From NCBI RefSeq assembly GCF_000430825.1, contig NZ_AUMT01000005.1, forward strand, positions 62,001 to 126,000: DNA of 64,000 nucleotides. The letters are read 5' to 3'. Of this stretch, positions 17,448 through 26,113 are shown in pieces. Origin of the DNA: Chryseobacterium daeguense DSM 19388 (lineage in GTDB: Bacteria > Bacteroidota > Bacteroidia > Flavobacteriales > Weeksellaceae). The notes beneath the pieces are model-generated. The model was not told where the DNA came from. It worked only from the letters and a program-made list of their open reading frames with translations, and searched no databases. The first letter of the stretch is position 1. Each line of letters opens with the position of its first letter. The position numbers and the translations under genes are program-made.

Positions 17448-18488
17448 ATGAAACTAACTAAACTTTTAACAATTGCTTTTGCTTCTGCATTACTTTTTAC
17501 AACTTCTTGTAGTAACGATGATGATGTAAATCAGGAAATGTATTATGGAAACGGCTTTCTGATCTCCAATGAAGGAAACTTCGGAAAACCTAATGCCGAT
17601 GTTACTTTTGTAAGCTCCGACTTAAGCATGAAACAGGATAATGTTTTTTCATCAAACAATGGAAATTCAAATCTTGGGGATGTTTTGCAGAGTATTACAT
17701 TTAATGGTGAAAATGCTTATCTTTTATTAAATAATTCCAATAAAATTCAGGTTGTTAACCGATATAATTTTAAGAGAACGGGTGAAATTACCGCTCAGCT
17801 TGTATCTCCGCGATATATGGCTTTTGCAAACAATAATATTTACGTAACCAACGATAAATACGGAGCTGACAAATATGTAAGCATTTATAAAGCATCTGAT
17901 TTATCTTTCGTTAAAAAAATCAATTTTACGGATAATGTAGAAAGAATTGTAGAAGCTGGGAATAATATTTTCGTACAAAATGCATCTTTTGGTTTTGGAA
18001 ATAAAATCACGTACATCACCACTTCCAACAACGAAATTCAATCCACAATCACACTTCCTAACGGAAACATCAATAAAATGATCGCGAGCAATCAGGTAGT
18101 TTACGCCATTGCAGCAGGAACGGCAGATTCTTACATTTACCAGATTTCAAATACCGGAAGCATCACAAAAACTTATACATTAACAGGAATTGCAAACGCA
18201 ACCAACCTTGAAATAGAAAAAGGCAAGTTTTACTTCTCATCAGGACTTAATGTATATTCAATGGATATGACGGCTACTGCACCGCCTGCGGCACCATTAT
18301 TTACCGTAGCGAACAGTATTGATCCTTATTCTAATCTTTACGGGTTTAGTGTTGTAAATGACAGGATTTTTGTATCTGATGCGAACGGATTTACGGAAGA
18401 CAGCAAAATCAGCGTATATTCTACAGCAGGATCTTTAATTAAAACATTTACAGCCGGAAAAGGTTCGAACGGCGTAGTATGGAACTAA
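17448..18488 (+). CDS. Surface lipoprotein, DUF5074/YncE-like beta-propeller, probable BtuG-type B12 binder
   Basis: 346 residues. The lipobox is TTSC, followed by SNDDD, a Bacteroidota surface-export signal. The mature part starts with GNGFLISNEGNFGKPNADVTF and then has repeated propeller-blade strands (YMAFANNNIYVTND, IFVQNASFGFGN, RIFVSDANGF), matching DUF5074. It shares the cobalamin riboswitch transcript with the receptor. BtuG of Bacteroides is a surface propeller lipoprotein that hands B12 to BtuB. Calling this protein a functional equivalent is inference from fold class and operon, not proven similarity to BtuG itself. Confidence 0.82.
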   Translation: MKLTKLLTIAFASALLFTTSCSNDDDVNQEMYYGNGFLISNEGNFGKPNADVTFVSSDLSMKQDNVFSSNNGNSNLGDVLQSITFNGENAYLLLNNSNKIQVVNRYNFKRTGEITAQLVSPRYMAFANNNIYVTNDKYGADKYVSIYKASDLSFVKKINFTDNVERIVEAGNNIFVQNASFGFGNKITYITTSNNEIQSTITLPNGNINKMIASNQVVYAIAAGTADSYIYQISNTGSITKTYTLTGIANATNLEIEKGKFYFSSGLNVYSMDMTATAPPAAPLFTVANSIDPYSNLYGFSVVNDRIFVSDANGFTEDSKISVYSTAGSLIKTFTAGKGSNGVVWN

Positions 18489-18546
18489 TATTAATGCTTC
18501 GGCATCTAATATAATTTTTTATTTTTTTTCATCATTTGTGTTTTTT

Positions 18547-18580
18547 TCCGGTCGGTTTCTTCGAAACCGACCGGATTTTT
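18547..18580 (+). terminator. Terminator of the B12 uptake operon
   Basis: TCCGGTCGGTTTC (18547-18559) pairs with GAAACCGACCGGA (18563-18575) over a TTC turn, followed by TTTTTTT. It is about 60 bp after the lipoprotein stop. Confidence 0.92.
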
Positions 18581-18582
18581 TT

Positions 18583-18613
18583 AAAAAAAAGCAATAGATT
18601 GTCTATTGCTTTT
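18583..18613 (-). terminator. Terminator hairpin facing the minus-strand cca gene
   Basis: AAAAGCAATAGA (18587-18598) pairs with TCTATTGCTTTT (18602-18613). Read on the minus strand it is followed by eight T residues. The hairpin lies about 100 bp after the cca stop and back to back with the previous terminator. Confidence 0.8.
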
Positions 18614-18645
18614 ATATTAATTGAAAATTTAGAGTTTTTATAAAT

Positions 18646-18675
18646 TCTTCGACAGCTTCACGCTCAGGATGACAT
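18646..18675. repeat. Degenerate solo copy of the 'cgaaggatc / ctcaggatgaca' repeat family
   Basis: TTCTTCGACAGCTTCACGCT followed by CAGGATGACA resembles the arms of the perfect inverted pair at 44298-44391. It lies in the cca 3' flank. Confidence 0.5.
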
Positions 18676-18714
18676 CGCTAATATTAAATTCTAAAAACAA
18701 ATGGATTAATTGTT

Positions 18715-20136
18715 TTAAGCTAAAGTTAATCCCAATTTTTCAGCCTCGGCGATCACAAAATTCCTGGCCTCTTCACTGTCATTTCCAATTTCACCTTCCA
18801 GGATGGCTTCTTTTACTTTTTCCTTTAAAATACCGATCTCTCGGCTTGGCTTAAGATTAAACATCACCATAATTTCCTCACCGGAAATAGGCGGCTGAAA
18901 ATTTCTTACCTGATCTTTTTCCTCAACTTCCTTAATTTTTACAGCAACATATTCAAAATTTTTCTTGAATTTTTCCTGTTTTCTTGAGTTTTTTGTGGTA
19001 ATATCGGCCTTGCAGAGAGTAAAAAGATCTTCAAGATCCTCACCGGCATCGAACAGAAGCCTTCTCAAGGCAGAATCTGAAGCATCATCCGTTATCAGAG
19101 CAATCGGACGTGAGGACAGCTTTACCATTTTCTGAACATATTTCATGTCACTTCCCAAAGGAAGCTTTAACCTCTGAAACAATGTTTTCACCATTTTTGA
19201 GCCCAGAAATTCATGTCCGTGGAAAGTCCAGCCTGTTCCTTTAACGAATTTTTTTGTTGGTGCCTTCCCGATATCATGCAGCAGCGCAGACCAGCGAAGC
19301 CACAGATTATCAGTGTTTTCAGAGATATTATCAACCACTTCCAGAGTATGGTAGAAATTATCTTTATGGGTTTGGCCTTCTACCTCTTCTACTCCTTTCA
19401 GATCAATTAATTCAGGAATAATTAATTTCATTAAACCGGTTTGCTCCATTATTTTTAAGCCCAGTGAAGGCTTTTGGGAAAGCATGATTTTATTAAATTC
19501 AACCATAATTCTTTCCATTGAAACAATTTTGATTCTCTCCGCTTCTTTTTTGATGGCTTCCAAAGAATTTTCTTCAATTTCAAACTGCAATGTTGAAGCA
19601 AAACGAATAGCCCTCATCATTCTCAAAGGATCGTCAGAATAGGTCTGTGCAGGCTCTAAAGGTGTTCTTAGAATCCCTTTTTCAAGGTCTTCAATACCGT
19701 TGAACGGGTCTATTAGTTCACCAAAATTATCTTTATTCAGAGAAATTGCCATTGCATTAATGGTAAAATCCCTTCTTTTCTGATCATCTTCAATGGTACC
19801 GCCTTCTACATCGGGCTTTCTGCTGTTTTCATTGTAGCTTTCCTTCCTTGCTCCTACAAATTCCAGTTCCAGATCTTTATATTTAATCATTGCCGTTCCA
19901 TAGGTTTTAAAAACGGAAACTTTCATTTTCGGGTCGATTTCCTTTGCTACATTTTGAGCCAGCTCGATACCATTTTGTTCAGTCACAAAATCAATATCCG
20001 TGGATGCTTTTCTCTTCATCAGCAAATCCCGGACATAGCCTCCGACAATATACACAGACTGGCTGTTGCCAGCGGCAACATCAGAAATTATCTTAAAAAG
20101 CTTTAGATTTTTATTTTGATTTAAATTAATGAACAT
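18715..20136 (-). CDS. cca: CCA tRNA nucleotidyltransferase with HD domain
   Basis: 473 residues. The N-terminal nucleotidyltransferase head shows YIVGGYVRDLLMKR and STDIDFV (the catalytic D-x-D), plus RRDFTINAMA and DPLRMMRAIRFA. The central part includes an HD-type phosphohydrolase motif (SALLHDIGKAPTKK). It adds or repairs the 3' CCA end of tRNAs. The length and the HD domain fit the Bacteroidota class. The 174 bp upstream (20137-20310) contain short direct repeats of TTAGATGTTAGATATT and no gene. Confidence 0.95.
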   Translation of the reverse strand: MFINLNQNKNLKLFKIISDVAAGNSQSVYIVGGYVRDLLMKRKASTDIDFVTEQNGIELAQNVAKEIDPKMKVSVFKTYGTAMIKYKDLELEFVGARKESYNENSRKPDVEGGTIEDDQKRRDFTINAMAISLNKDNFGELIDPFNGIEDLEKGILRTPLEPAQTYSDDPLRMMRAIRFASTLQFEIEENSLEAIKKEAERIKIVSMERIMVEFNKIMLSQKPSLGLKIMEQTGLMKLIIPELIDLKGVEEVEGQTHKDNFYHTLEVVDNISENTDNLWLRWSALLHDIGKAPTKKFVKGTGWTFHGHEFLGSKMVKTLFQRLKLPLGSDMKYVQKMVKLSSRPIALITDDASDSALRRLLFDAGEDLEDLFTLCKADITTKNSRKQEKFKKNFEYVAVKIKEVEEKDQVRNFQPPISGEEIMVMFNLKPSREIGILKEKVKEAILEGEIGNDSEEARNFVIAEAEKLGLTLA

Positions 20137-20310
20137 TTCTTTAGATGTTAGATATTTAGATGTTAGATATTAGGTTTATAGCTATGTGTTTTAAATGTTA
20201 ACCAATATCTAATGTAAAACCACTAAGAAATCAGATTTTAGGTTTCACAAACTAGCCTCCGACTTCTTAATGGTTAAATGATTTTGCAAAGATAATTAAA
20301 TCTTTTTTTA

Positions 20311-20859
20311 TTATTCGCGAAGAACTTTTATCCTGTTGTCGCTCCAAATTTTTATCACTGAAGATCCGGAATATTTTGAAACTTTTTCGCGGTCTTCTTC
20401 CACAGCGTAATCTACCAGATCAATAATTTCAGGAGAAATATCCGAAAATTTCAAAGGACTTTTATCTCCACTGAAATTGGCTGACGTTGAAACCAGCGGC
20501 TTATTTAATTTTGTAATTAATTTTTTACAAAAATCATTTTTCACCAGTCGAATTCCTATACTTCCGTCTTCTGCCAATAATTCTTTCGGCAAACCTCTCG
20601 GATTTTCATAAACGATTGTAACAGGCTTTTCGCTTAAATCAATGATTTCCCAAGCCATTTCCGGAACATCCACCAGATCCTGCAATCTTTTTTCAGATTC
20701 CACCAAAATGATCATGGATTTGTTTTTTTCCCTTTTTTTGATATCAAAAATTTTGTTTACCGCTTCAATGTTGGTAGCATCGCAGCCTATTCCCCAGATT
20801 GTGTCTGTGGGATAAAGGATGGTTCCTCCGGATTTTAGTATCTTGATGATGTTTTCCAT
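20311..20859 (-). CDS. L-threonylcarbamoyladenylate synthase (TsaC/Sua5-YrdC family)
   Basis: 182 residues from the ATG at 20859. It makes threonylcarbamoyl-AMP for the t6A modification of ANN-decoding tRNAs. The YrdC fold motifs are SGGTILYPTDTIWGIGCDATN near the N-terminus, the K-R-S/T stretch KKREKNKSMIILV, and PLVSTSANFSG near residue 135. An alternative ATG four codons upstream (20871) lies inside the inverted repeat of the decayed GIY-YIG unit, so the internal start is preferred. The next gene upstream is DinB, which would be about 21 bp away without the repeat unit. Confidence 0.9.
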   Translation of the reverse strand: MENIIKILKSGGTILYPTDTIWGIGCDATNIEAVNKIFDIKKREKNKSMIILVESEKRLQDLVDVPEMAWEIIDLSEKPVTIVYENPRGLPKELLAEDGSIGIRLVKNDFCKKLITKLNKPLVSTSANFSGDKSPLKFSDISPEIIDLVDYAVEEDREKVSKYSGSSVIKIWSDNRIKVLRE

Positions 20860-20866
20860 TGTATTT

Positions 20867-21131
20867 GTCATTGCGAGGAACAGAGTGACGAAGCAATCTC
20901 AAAAAGGATCATAATATCCTTAATATATCCTTCTAAATCCTTCCATTCCGTGTTAATTGAATTTATTAAATTTATTTTTTTCTGTCTTGAACCTGCTTTT
21001 CTCTAAAAATCGCATCTCAAATTTCCTGAAATGATTCCCAATAAACAAGTTTACAAGCATGATGCAAATCCCGGTTTCATCCGTTATATTTTATTATGAG
21101 ATTGCTTCGGCGCTCCGCTTCTCGCAATGAC
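20867..21131. mobile_element. Decayed copy of the inverted-repeat-bounded GIY-YIG unit
   Basis: It is bounded by a 34-bp repeat at 20867-20900 (starts GTCATTGCGAGGAA, ends GACGAAGCAATCTC) and its inverse at 21098-21131. Both match the ends of the intact unit at 28080-28459 except for a variable centre of about 7 bp. The interior, on the minus strand, aligns with the 3' half of the intact nuclease gene. The unit is 265 bp against 380 bp for the intact copy. It lies between the DinB gene and the TsaC/Sua5 gene and reads in the same direction as both. Confidence 0.85.
20901..21060 (-). pseudogene. GIY-YIG nuclease remnant (5' half deleted, frameshifted)
   Basis: On the minus strand, words such as TTTATTGGGAATC, TTTCAGGAAATT, GGTTCAAGACAGA, ACGGAATGGAA and ATATTAAGGATATTATG line up in order with the intact gene (TATATTGGGAATC, TTTCAGGAAATT, GGATCAAGACAAA, CCGGAATGGAA, ATATTAAAGATATTATG). 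About 100 bp of the 5' half, including the GIY and YIG motifs, is missing. An 8-bp gap breaks the frame near the REKQIK position, and in-frame stops follow. The 3' end CCTTTTTGA runs into the inverted repeat exactly as in the intact copy. It cannot encode a working enzyme. Confidence 0.85.
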
Positions 21132-21145
21132 AATAAAAACAAAAA

Positions 21146-21649
21146 TCATAATCTCGACAAATATCTTTCTTCAATAACATTCAAATGATGAATATTATGT
21201 CCCACAATTAATTTTCCGATTGTTTCTACAGCAATTTTGTTTCCGTTGGCCGTTCCGATATTTTTTAAGGCAGAAGGATGCATGGTTTGCAGTAAGATCT
21301 GGGAAGATTTTCTTACCCACTTATATTCTTCAAGCAATGATGATAAGCTTCTTTCGTTCGCAAAAGAGTTGGCCGCATACAATTCTTCATCAAAGCCGGG
21401 TAATTCGTTCTGGTCACCTCTTGAAAAAGCCAAAATCCGGTACTGAAAAACCCTTTCCGTATCTGATAGATGCAGTAGCAATTCTTTCAACGTCCATTTT
21501 CCTTCCGCGTAGGCAAACATGGATTGCTCTTCGGTGAGATTTGAATAAATTCCAGCCGTTTTTTCACCAGAATGAGTTAATTCTGCTAACCAGTCTCCAG
21601 CCGGAATAAGGTCCAGATATCTTTGAATGTATTTTTGAAAATCAGACAT
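21146..21649 (-). CDS. DinB family protein
   Basis: 167 residues of a four-helix DinB/YfiT-like fold. The three metal-binding His positions are visible: KELLLHLSDTERVF, and GHNIHHLNVIEERYL near the C-terminus. The family includes bacillithiol-dependent transferases and many proteins of unknown role. It is cytoplasmic. It is followed 14 bp after its stop by the decayed GIY-YIG unit and then the TsaC/Sua5 gene. Confidence 0.88.
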   Translation of the reverse strand: MSDFQKYIQRYLDLIPAGDWLAELTHSGEKTAGIYSNLTEEQSMFAYAEGKWTLKELLLHLSDTERVFQYRILAFSRGDQNELPGFDEELYAANSFANERSLSSLLEEYKWVRKSSQILLQTMHPSALKNIGTANGNKIAVETIGKLIVGHNIHHLNVIEERYLSRL

Positions 21650-21693
21650 GTTTTTTAGTTATGAATTATGAATTTTTGAAAATTCACTATGGA

Positions 21694-22149
21694 CTATTTA
21701 CCATTCGATCCTTCGTTTGTCCATTCGTAGAAATTTACTTCATCATAAATTTCGAAGCCGCAGCTTGGATACAGTTTATTTCCCATGTCATTGCTTTTCC
21801 CTGTTTCCAGTAGGATTCCGCAGGCATTGGTAGATTTTGCCATTGTTTTCGATTCTTCAATCAAAGCTTTCGAAAAGCCTTTTCCGCGGTAATCCTCATT
21901 GACATAAAGATCATTAAGAAGCCAGTATCTTTTCATTCTGGTTGAAGAAAATAAAGGATATAACTGAACAAAACCGACCAGCTTTTCGTCATTTTCAGCA
22001 ACAAAAATTTCAGAATCTTTATTTTCAATTCTATCTTTTAGAAAATTTTCTGCAGCAGGGATATCAGAATCTTTATGGTAAAAAATCCTGTATTGATCAA
22101 ACAATTCAGCCAATTGACGTATATCCTGAATGGTAGCTTTTCTTGTCAT
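21694..22149 (-). CDS. GNAT family N-acetyltransferase
   Basis: 151 residues from the ATG at 22149 (MTRKATIQDI). The longer in-frame start at 22194 adds 15 residues that do not belong to the GNAT fold. The acetyl-CoA site reads VNEDYRGKGFSKALIEES, with the expected R-G-x-G pattern. NACGILLETGKSNDMGNKLY and the C-terminal CGFEIYDEVNFYEW complete the fold. The substrate is unknown. It lies 44 bp upstream of DinB on the same strand. Confidence 0.88.
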   Translation of the reverse strand: MTRKATIQDIRQLAELFDQYRIFYHKDSDIPAAENFLKDRIENKDSEIFVAENDEKLVGFVQLYPLFSSTRMKRYWLLNDLYVNEDYRGKGFSKALIEESKTMAKSTNACGILLETGKSNDMGNKLYPSCGFEIYDEVNFYEWTNEGSNGK

Positions 22150-22200
22150 TATATTTAAATTAAAAAACTTTGTCAAAGTTATAATCTTTGACAAAGTAGA

Positions 22201-22680
22201 TTATAAATGATGGTCGTAACTGAGTACGCGCTTCATTTTCCAGTTTTTACTTTCCAGAATCCAGAGGATGGTAAATTTTGCACGGCTGCCTTTGTTCCAT
22301 TTTCCCTGATACAATTCTGAAAATTCGTGCTCTCCTTCCTGGATGAAGGCATACAAAACGTCCTTATTATACAAAGGATAAATTTTCATGGTATTTGGAA
22401 CAAGCTCACGCTTTACTTTATTGGGCCCGCCACAAATATTATTTTTAATGGATGCCGTGAAAGCTTCTTCACCAGAAGTAATTCCGCCTTTGTCGTGGTA
22501 AAATTCCAGGTCTTTGCTTACAATAGATTTATAATGAGAAAGATTACATTTATTAAATCCTTCATCAAAGATCAAACTGTCTAATTTCTTAGCCGTTTTA
22601 AAAAGCTCATCGGTTTCTTTAACCTGAGAATAAGCGATTTGACTTAAAATCAATACTAATAAAAGATGAATCTTTCTCAT
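22201..22680 (-). CDS. Secreted NTF2-like (DUF4440-type) protein
   Basis: 159 residues with a signal peptide (SQIAYSQ, cleaved about residue 19). The mature chain has the NTF2-like order: a helix with LFKTAKKLDSLIFDEGFN, then KDLEFYHDKGGITSGEEAF, and the final strands AKFTILWILESKNWKMKRVLSYDHHL. It is probably a periplasmic small-molecule-binding or enzyme-like domain of unknown function. Possibly co-transcribed with the GNAT gene 51 bp downstream. Confidence 0.8.
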   Translation of the reverse strand: MRKIHLLLVLILSQIAYSQVKETDELFKTAKKLDSLIFDEGFNKCNLSHYKSIVSKDLEFYHDKGGITSGEEAFTASIKNNICGGPNKVKRELVPNTMKIYPLYNKDVLYAFIQEGEHEFSELYQGKWNKGSRAKFTILWILESKNWKMKRVLSYDHHL

Positions 22681-22709
22681 TATGTTATATTTAAATTGTT
22701 CAGTGTATT

Positions 22710-22782
22710 GTCATTCTGACGTTAGGAATGAATCCTATATTATGGTAGATTCTTCATTGCACTACGCTTTATTCAGAATGAC
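22710..22782. repeat. REP-like pair with GTCATTCTGA ends
   Basis: GTCATTCTGA (22710-22719) is inverted as TCAGAATGAC (22773-22782). The ends match the element at 8607-8659. It lies between the trans-sulfuration gene and the NTF2-like gene. Confidence 0.55.
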
Positions 22783-22800
22783 AAAAAAATTTAAAATAAA

Positions 22801-23940
22801 TTAAGAAAATGCTCTTTCCAGATCTGCGATCAGGTCTTCCGCATCTTCGATTCCTACGCTTAAACGTACTAAATCATCTGTAATCCCAAGTTCAGCACGT
22901 TTTTCTGCAGGGATAGAAGCGTGAGTCATCAATGCCGGATGATTGGCAAGAGATTCTACTCCACCCAAAGATTCTGCTAAAGTGAATACTTTTAATTTTT
23001 CTAAAAATTTAATGGCATCTTCTTTTTTCCCGGATTTGAAAGTGAAGGAAACCATTCCTCCGAAATCTTTCATCTGAGATTTTGCCAGTTCATATTGTGG
23101 ATGAGACTCCAATCCCGGATAAACCACCTGAGCTACAGCAGGATGAGATTCAAGGTATTTTGCCACTGCCATTCCGTTTTCTGAATGTCTCTGAACCCTT
23201 AATGCCAGGGTTTTGATCCCTCTTAAAACAAGATAAGAATCGTGAGGGCCTAAAATCCCGCCGCTTGCGAACTGAATAAAGTGAAGCTTTTCTCCCAGCT
23301 CAGCATCTTTTGCTACCAAAGCTCCCGCAATCACGTCTGAATGCCCTCCCAAATATTTCGTTGCAGAGTGCATTACGATATCAGCTCCAAGATCTATCGG
23401 TCTCTGAAGATAAGGCGTCGCGAAAGTATTGTCCACGGCTACTAAAATATCTTTACCTTTTGCGATTTCTACAACTGCTTTAATATCAACCAGTTTCATT
23501 AACGGATTGGTAGGTGTTTCGATCCAGATCAGTTTTGTTTTATCTGTAATAACATCGGCAATTTTGGAGGCATCATCAAAATTAACGAACGTAAATTTCA
23601 GCTGATATTTTTCAAAAAGTCTGGTAAACATTCTGTATGTTCCGCCATATAAATCATCAACTGCAATTACCTCATCGCCAGGATTTAAAAGCTTTAGAAC
23701 ACAGTCTATCGCTGCAAGACCAGATCCGAAAGCCAATCCTCTGGCTCCGTTTTCAATGCTCGCCAAAGAGTCTTCCAGCGCCTGTCTTGTAGGGTTCGCT
23801 GCTCTTGAATATTCATAACCGGAATGTACTCCCGGGCTTTTCTGTGCAAATGTGGAGGTTAAAAATACCGGTACATTCACCGAACCCGTTGCAGATTCGT
23901 GATGTTGTCCTCCGTGAATAACTTTAGTGTTAAAATTCAT
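22801..23940 (-). CDS. Cystathionine gamma-synthase/lyase family PLP enzyme
   Basis: 379 residues from the ATG at 23940 (MNFNTKVIHGG); an upstream ATG at 23958 adds six residues with no family match. Fold-type I trans-sulfuration enzyme: SRAANPTRQALE, GLAFGSGLAAIDCVL, DDLYGGTYRMF, IWIETPTNPLM, VAVDNTFATPYLQRP, and the PLP Lys in MHSATKYLGGHSDVIAG. The C-terminal SLGGVESLANHPALMTH is typical. It could make cystathionine in methionine synthesis or cleave it; motifs alone do not separate the two. No adjacent met gene is present to help. Confidence 0.9.
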   Translation of the reverse strand: MNFNTKVIHGGQHHESATGSVNVPVFLTSTFAQKSPGVHSGYEYSRAANPTRQALEDSLASIENGARGLAFGSGLAAIDCVLKLLNPGDEVIAVDDLYGGTYRMFTRLFEKYQLKFTFVNFDDASKIADVITDKTKLIWIETPTNPLMKLVDIKAVVEIAKGKDILVAVDNTFATPYLQRPIDLGADIVMHSATKYLGGHSDVIAGALVAKDAELGEKLHFIQFASGGILGPHDSYLVLRGIKTLALRVQRHSENGMAVAKYLESHPAVAQVVYPGLESHPQYELAKSQMKDFGGMVSFTFKSGKKEDAIKFLEKLKVFTLAESLGGVESLANHPALMTHASIPAEKRAELGITDDLVRLSVGIEDAEDLIADLERAFS

Positions 23941-24031
23941 ATTTGTATAATTTAACAATGTATCAATCTATCAGTTTACCAATGATTAGAATTGTTACAT
24001 TGTTAAACTGATAGATTGTTACATTTATTTT

Positions 24032-24358
24032 TTACATTTTTATTGCAGATTTGATTGCAAATTCCTCAGCCATCTGCTCCATCCACATCGCTACATCTTC
24101 CTCTCCTGTTGCTCTCTGATAAGTATTTCCAAGAGAAACTAAAATCTGGTGGATGAACATTTTCATCTGGTCAACCGGCATTTCCTTGGTCCAAAGATCA
24201 ATTCTTAAGGCCTCCATTGCTTTTTCGTCCCAAACGGAAATCATGGTTGCTTTTGTTTCTTCCTTTTCAATTCCGCCGTCTTGTGCATTCCATGTAATGG
24301 TTTCCGGGATGTGGTTTTCATCCAGCTCTACATCTATCGTAATCTGAGTTTTTCTCAT
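24032..24358 (-). CDS. gldC: Gliding motility protein GldC
   Basis: 108 residues, the normal length. It begins with RKTQITIDVELDENHIPE and contains the conserved WNAQDGG, then EAMEALRIDLWTKEMPVDQMK and QRATGEEDVAMWMEQMAEEF. GldC is a small cytoplasmic accessory of the gliding apparatus in Flavobacteriia and is kept in many non-gliding species. It is followed upstream by gldB on the same strand with a 45-bp gap, the classical gldBC pair. Confidence 0.93.
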   Translation of the reverse strand: MRKTQITIDVELDENHIPETITWNAQDGGIEKEETKATMISVWDEKAMEALRIDLWTKEMPVDQMKMFIHQILVSLGNTYQRATGEEDVAMWMEQMAEEFAIKSAIKM

Positions 24359-24403
24359 AACTTTCTATTTTATTGTATAATTTATCTTGTTAATGACCTT
24401 TGT

Positions 24404-25387
24404 CTATTTCACTTTCGGCTTATACCCGGATTGATTAAAAATTACCGTTGCATCCATTTTCAGGAAATCCTGTAATTTAGTTTCCGGTTTTTGCTTAAAA
24501 TATTCTTTGCAGATCTGCCATCCTGTAAAAATTCCTATCTGCGGAGAAGACTCATTGTCAATTTCTGTATAAAACTTGGAAAATGGCCCCGGAGCTATGA
24601 AACGGTCAGCCAATCTGTGATCATCTCCGAAAATCAGGTTATTTTCCACAAAATAATTCCAGATATTTGCCTCATTGGTAACTGCCCATTCGTATTGCTT
24701 TTGGGTATAATTCATTTTCAGATATTCCGGATAAGTAGGCAAAAACGCATCTTTCAGAATCATTATTTTCCCGTTAAGGATCATCATATCGATGAACTTC
24801 TGATGGTCCGGAGATTCTTTTACAAAACCTTCCGCAAAGATCTGTGCCACTTTCGGAACAATATTATTCGGGTTCATAGATTTTTGGAAATACAGCTCCA
24901 ACCCTTTATAATTAGGATTTCCGTCTCCCATAAAACCTGTTATGTCAATAAATAAAAGATTTCCTTTAGCATCATAAAAAATAGGATCCTGAATCATCTG
25001 TAAAGCGGATGAAAATAAAAATACTTTCGGGCTTTTGAATTGGGGAAAATGATATTTAATGTGAGAAAATAAATCCTGAAGATCAGCCTGAAGCTTTTTC
25101 TGGTCTATTTTTGCGATAGCTTCCTTATAAATCCCAATTTCTTTTTCGTCCAACCTTCTTTTGCCGAAGTCTTCATCACTTACCGTACCCTGAAACCACG
25201 GAAATCTTGTCTTAAACTGCTCCAAAGGAATATTCTGATCATAAAATTCTTTGGAAATATCTGTGATTTCTACTTTTTCGGCAGGATTTTTGACCTCAAC
25301 GTCCCACTGGTTCTGAGATTCTTTTTTACAAGAGCTCAAACCCAAAACTAATAGTAAAGAAAGCGCAATAGTTCTGAAAATCTTCAT
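24404..25387 (-). CDS. gldB: Gliding motility lipoprotein GldB
   Basis: 327 residues. Lipoprotein signal with lipobox LSSC (Cys about 20). The body holds FYDQNIPLEQFKTRFPWFQGTV and later VFLFSSALQMIQDPIFYDAKGNLLFIDITGFMGDGNPNYKG, as in the GldB family, and ends with QIGIFTGWQICKEYFKQKPE. GldB is required for gliding in Flavobacterium johnsoniae. Neighbouring gldC supports the call. Whether the host glides cannot be told. Confidence 0.93.
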   Translation of the reverse strand: MKIFRTIALSLLLVLGLSSCKKESQNQWDVEVKNPAEKVEITDISKEFYDQNIPLEQFKTRFPWFQGTVSDEDFGKRRLDEKEIGIYKEAIAKIDQKKLQADLQDLFSHIKYHFPQFKSPKVFLFSSALQMIQDPIFYDAKGNLLFIDITGFMGDGNPNYKGLELYFQKSMNPNNIVPKVAQIFAEGFVKESPDHQKFIDMMILNGKIMILKDAFLPTYPEYLKMNYTQKQYEWAVTNEANIWNYFVENNLIFGDDHRLADRFIAPGPFSKFYTEIDNESSPQIGIFTGWQICKEYFKQKPETKLQDFLKMDATVIFNQSGYKPKVK

Positions 25388-25441
25388 ATTTTTACATGAA
25401 ATTAAAGTTTACAAAAATAATGATTTAAACATAATTCAAAG

Positions 25442-26113
25442 ATGAAAAAGAAAATATTTACAACCCTCTTATTATTGATTGCAGTTTCGCATTTGAGTGC
25501 ACAGAAGCTCACTTTCAGTGATAAAAATTTTGAAAAAGCCGTCGTATCCAATTTTGATTTAAATAAAGACGGAGCCATTGATCAATCTGAGGCAGACAAA
25601 GTTATTAACTTGTTCGTATCCAACAAAATACAAGTAAGATCAGCAGAAGATATCAACCTTTTTAAGAATGTACAGACCGTTGTACTGGATGGCTCTATCC
25701 TTATCGGGGTAGATTTAAAAAATCTTAGTTCACTCACTTTATTTTCATGTGAAGCCTGTAATTTATTAACTTTTAAAGCAGAAAACCTTAAAAATTTAAC
25801 TTCATTGTATCTTAACGGCAATAAGCTTACTCAGGTCACATTAAAAAATACCCCGGAAATCAATGAACTGCTGGTTTCATCAAACGGATTAACTTCTATT
25901 GATGTAAGCCCGCTTAAAAAGTTAGCGACTTTAAATATAGATAACAACCAGATCAAAAGCCTGGATGTTTCCCAAAATCCTGATTTACAAAACTTAAGCT
26001 TTAATAATAATCCGCTGCAGGAAGAAAATATTAAAAGAGGAAAAAAAAGAGTTTCCGCTCCGTCTAATCCTTCATCTATTCCACAAAACCCTGGCAATGG
26101 AAATAAAAACTAA
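25442..26113 (+). CDS. Secreted leucine-rich-repeat-like protein with EF-hand-type loop
   Basis: 223 residues with a signal peptide (SHLSAQ, about 20). Residues about 38-52 read DLNKDGAIDQSEAD, a calcium-type DxDxDG loop. From about residue 75, about 22-residue repeats follow (LTSLYLNGNKLTQVTL, INELLVSSNGLTSIDV, LATLNIDNNQIKSLDV, LQNLSFNNNPL), like short bacterial LRRs. A Ser/Pro/Asn-rich tail ends the protein. No T9SS domain is seen. The 3' end overlaps the next gene by 17 bp in another frame. Function unknown; a protein-binding role is inferred from the repeats. Confidence 0.75.
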   Translation: MKKKIFTTLLLLIAVSHLSAQKLTFSDKNFEKAVVSNFDLNKDGAIDQSEADKVINLFVSNKIQVRSAEDINLFKNVQTVVLDGSILIGVDLKNLSSLTLFSCEACNLLTFKAENLKNLTSLYLNGNKLTQVTLKNTPEINELLVSSNGLTSIDVSPLKKLATLNIDNNQIKSLDVSQNPDLQNLSFNNNPLQEENIKRGKKRVSAPSNPSSIPQNPGNGNKN

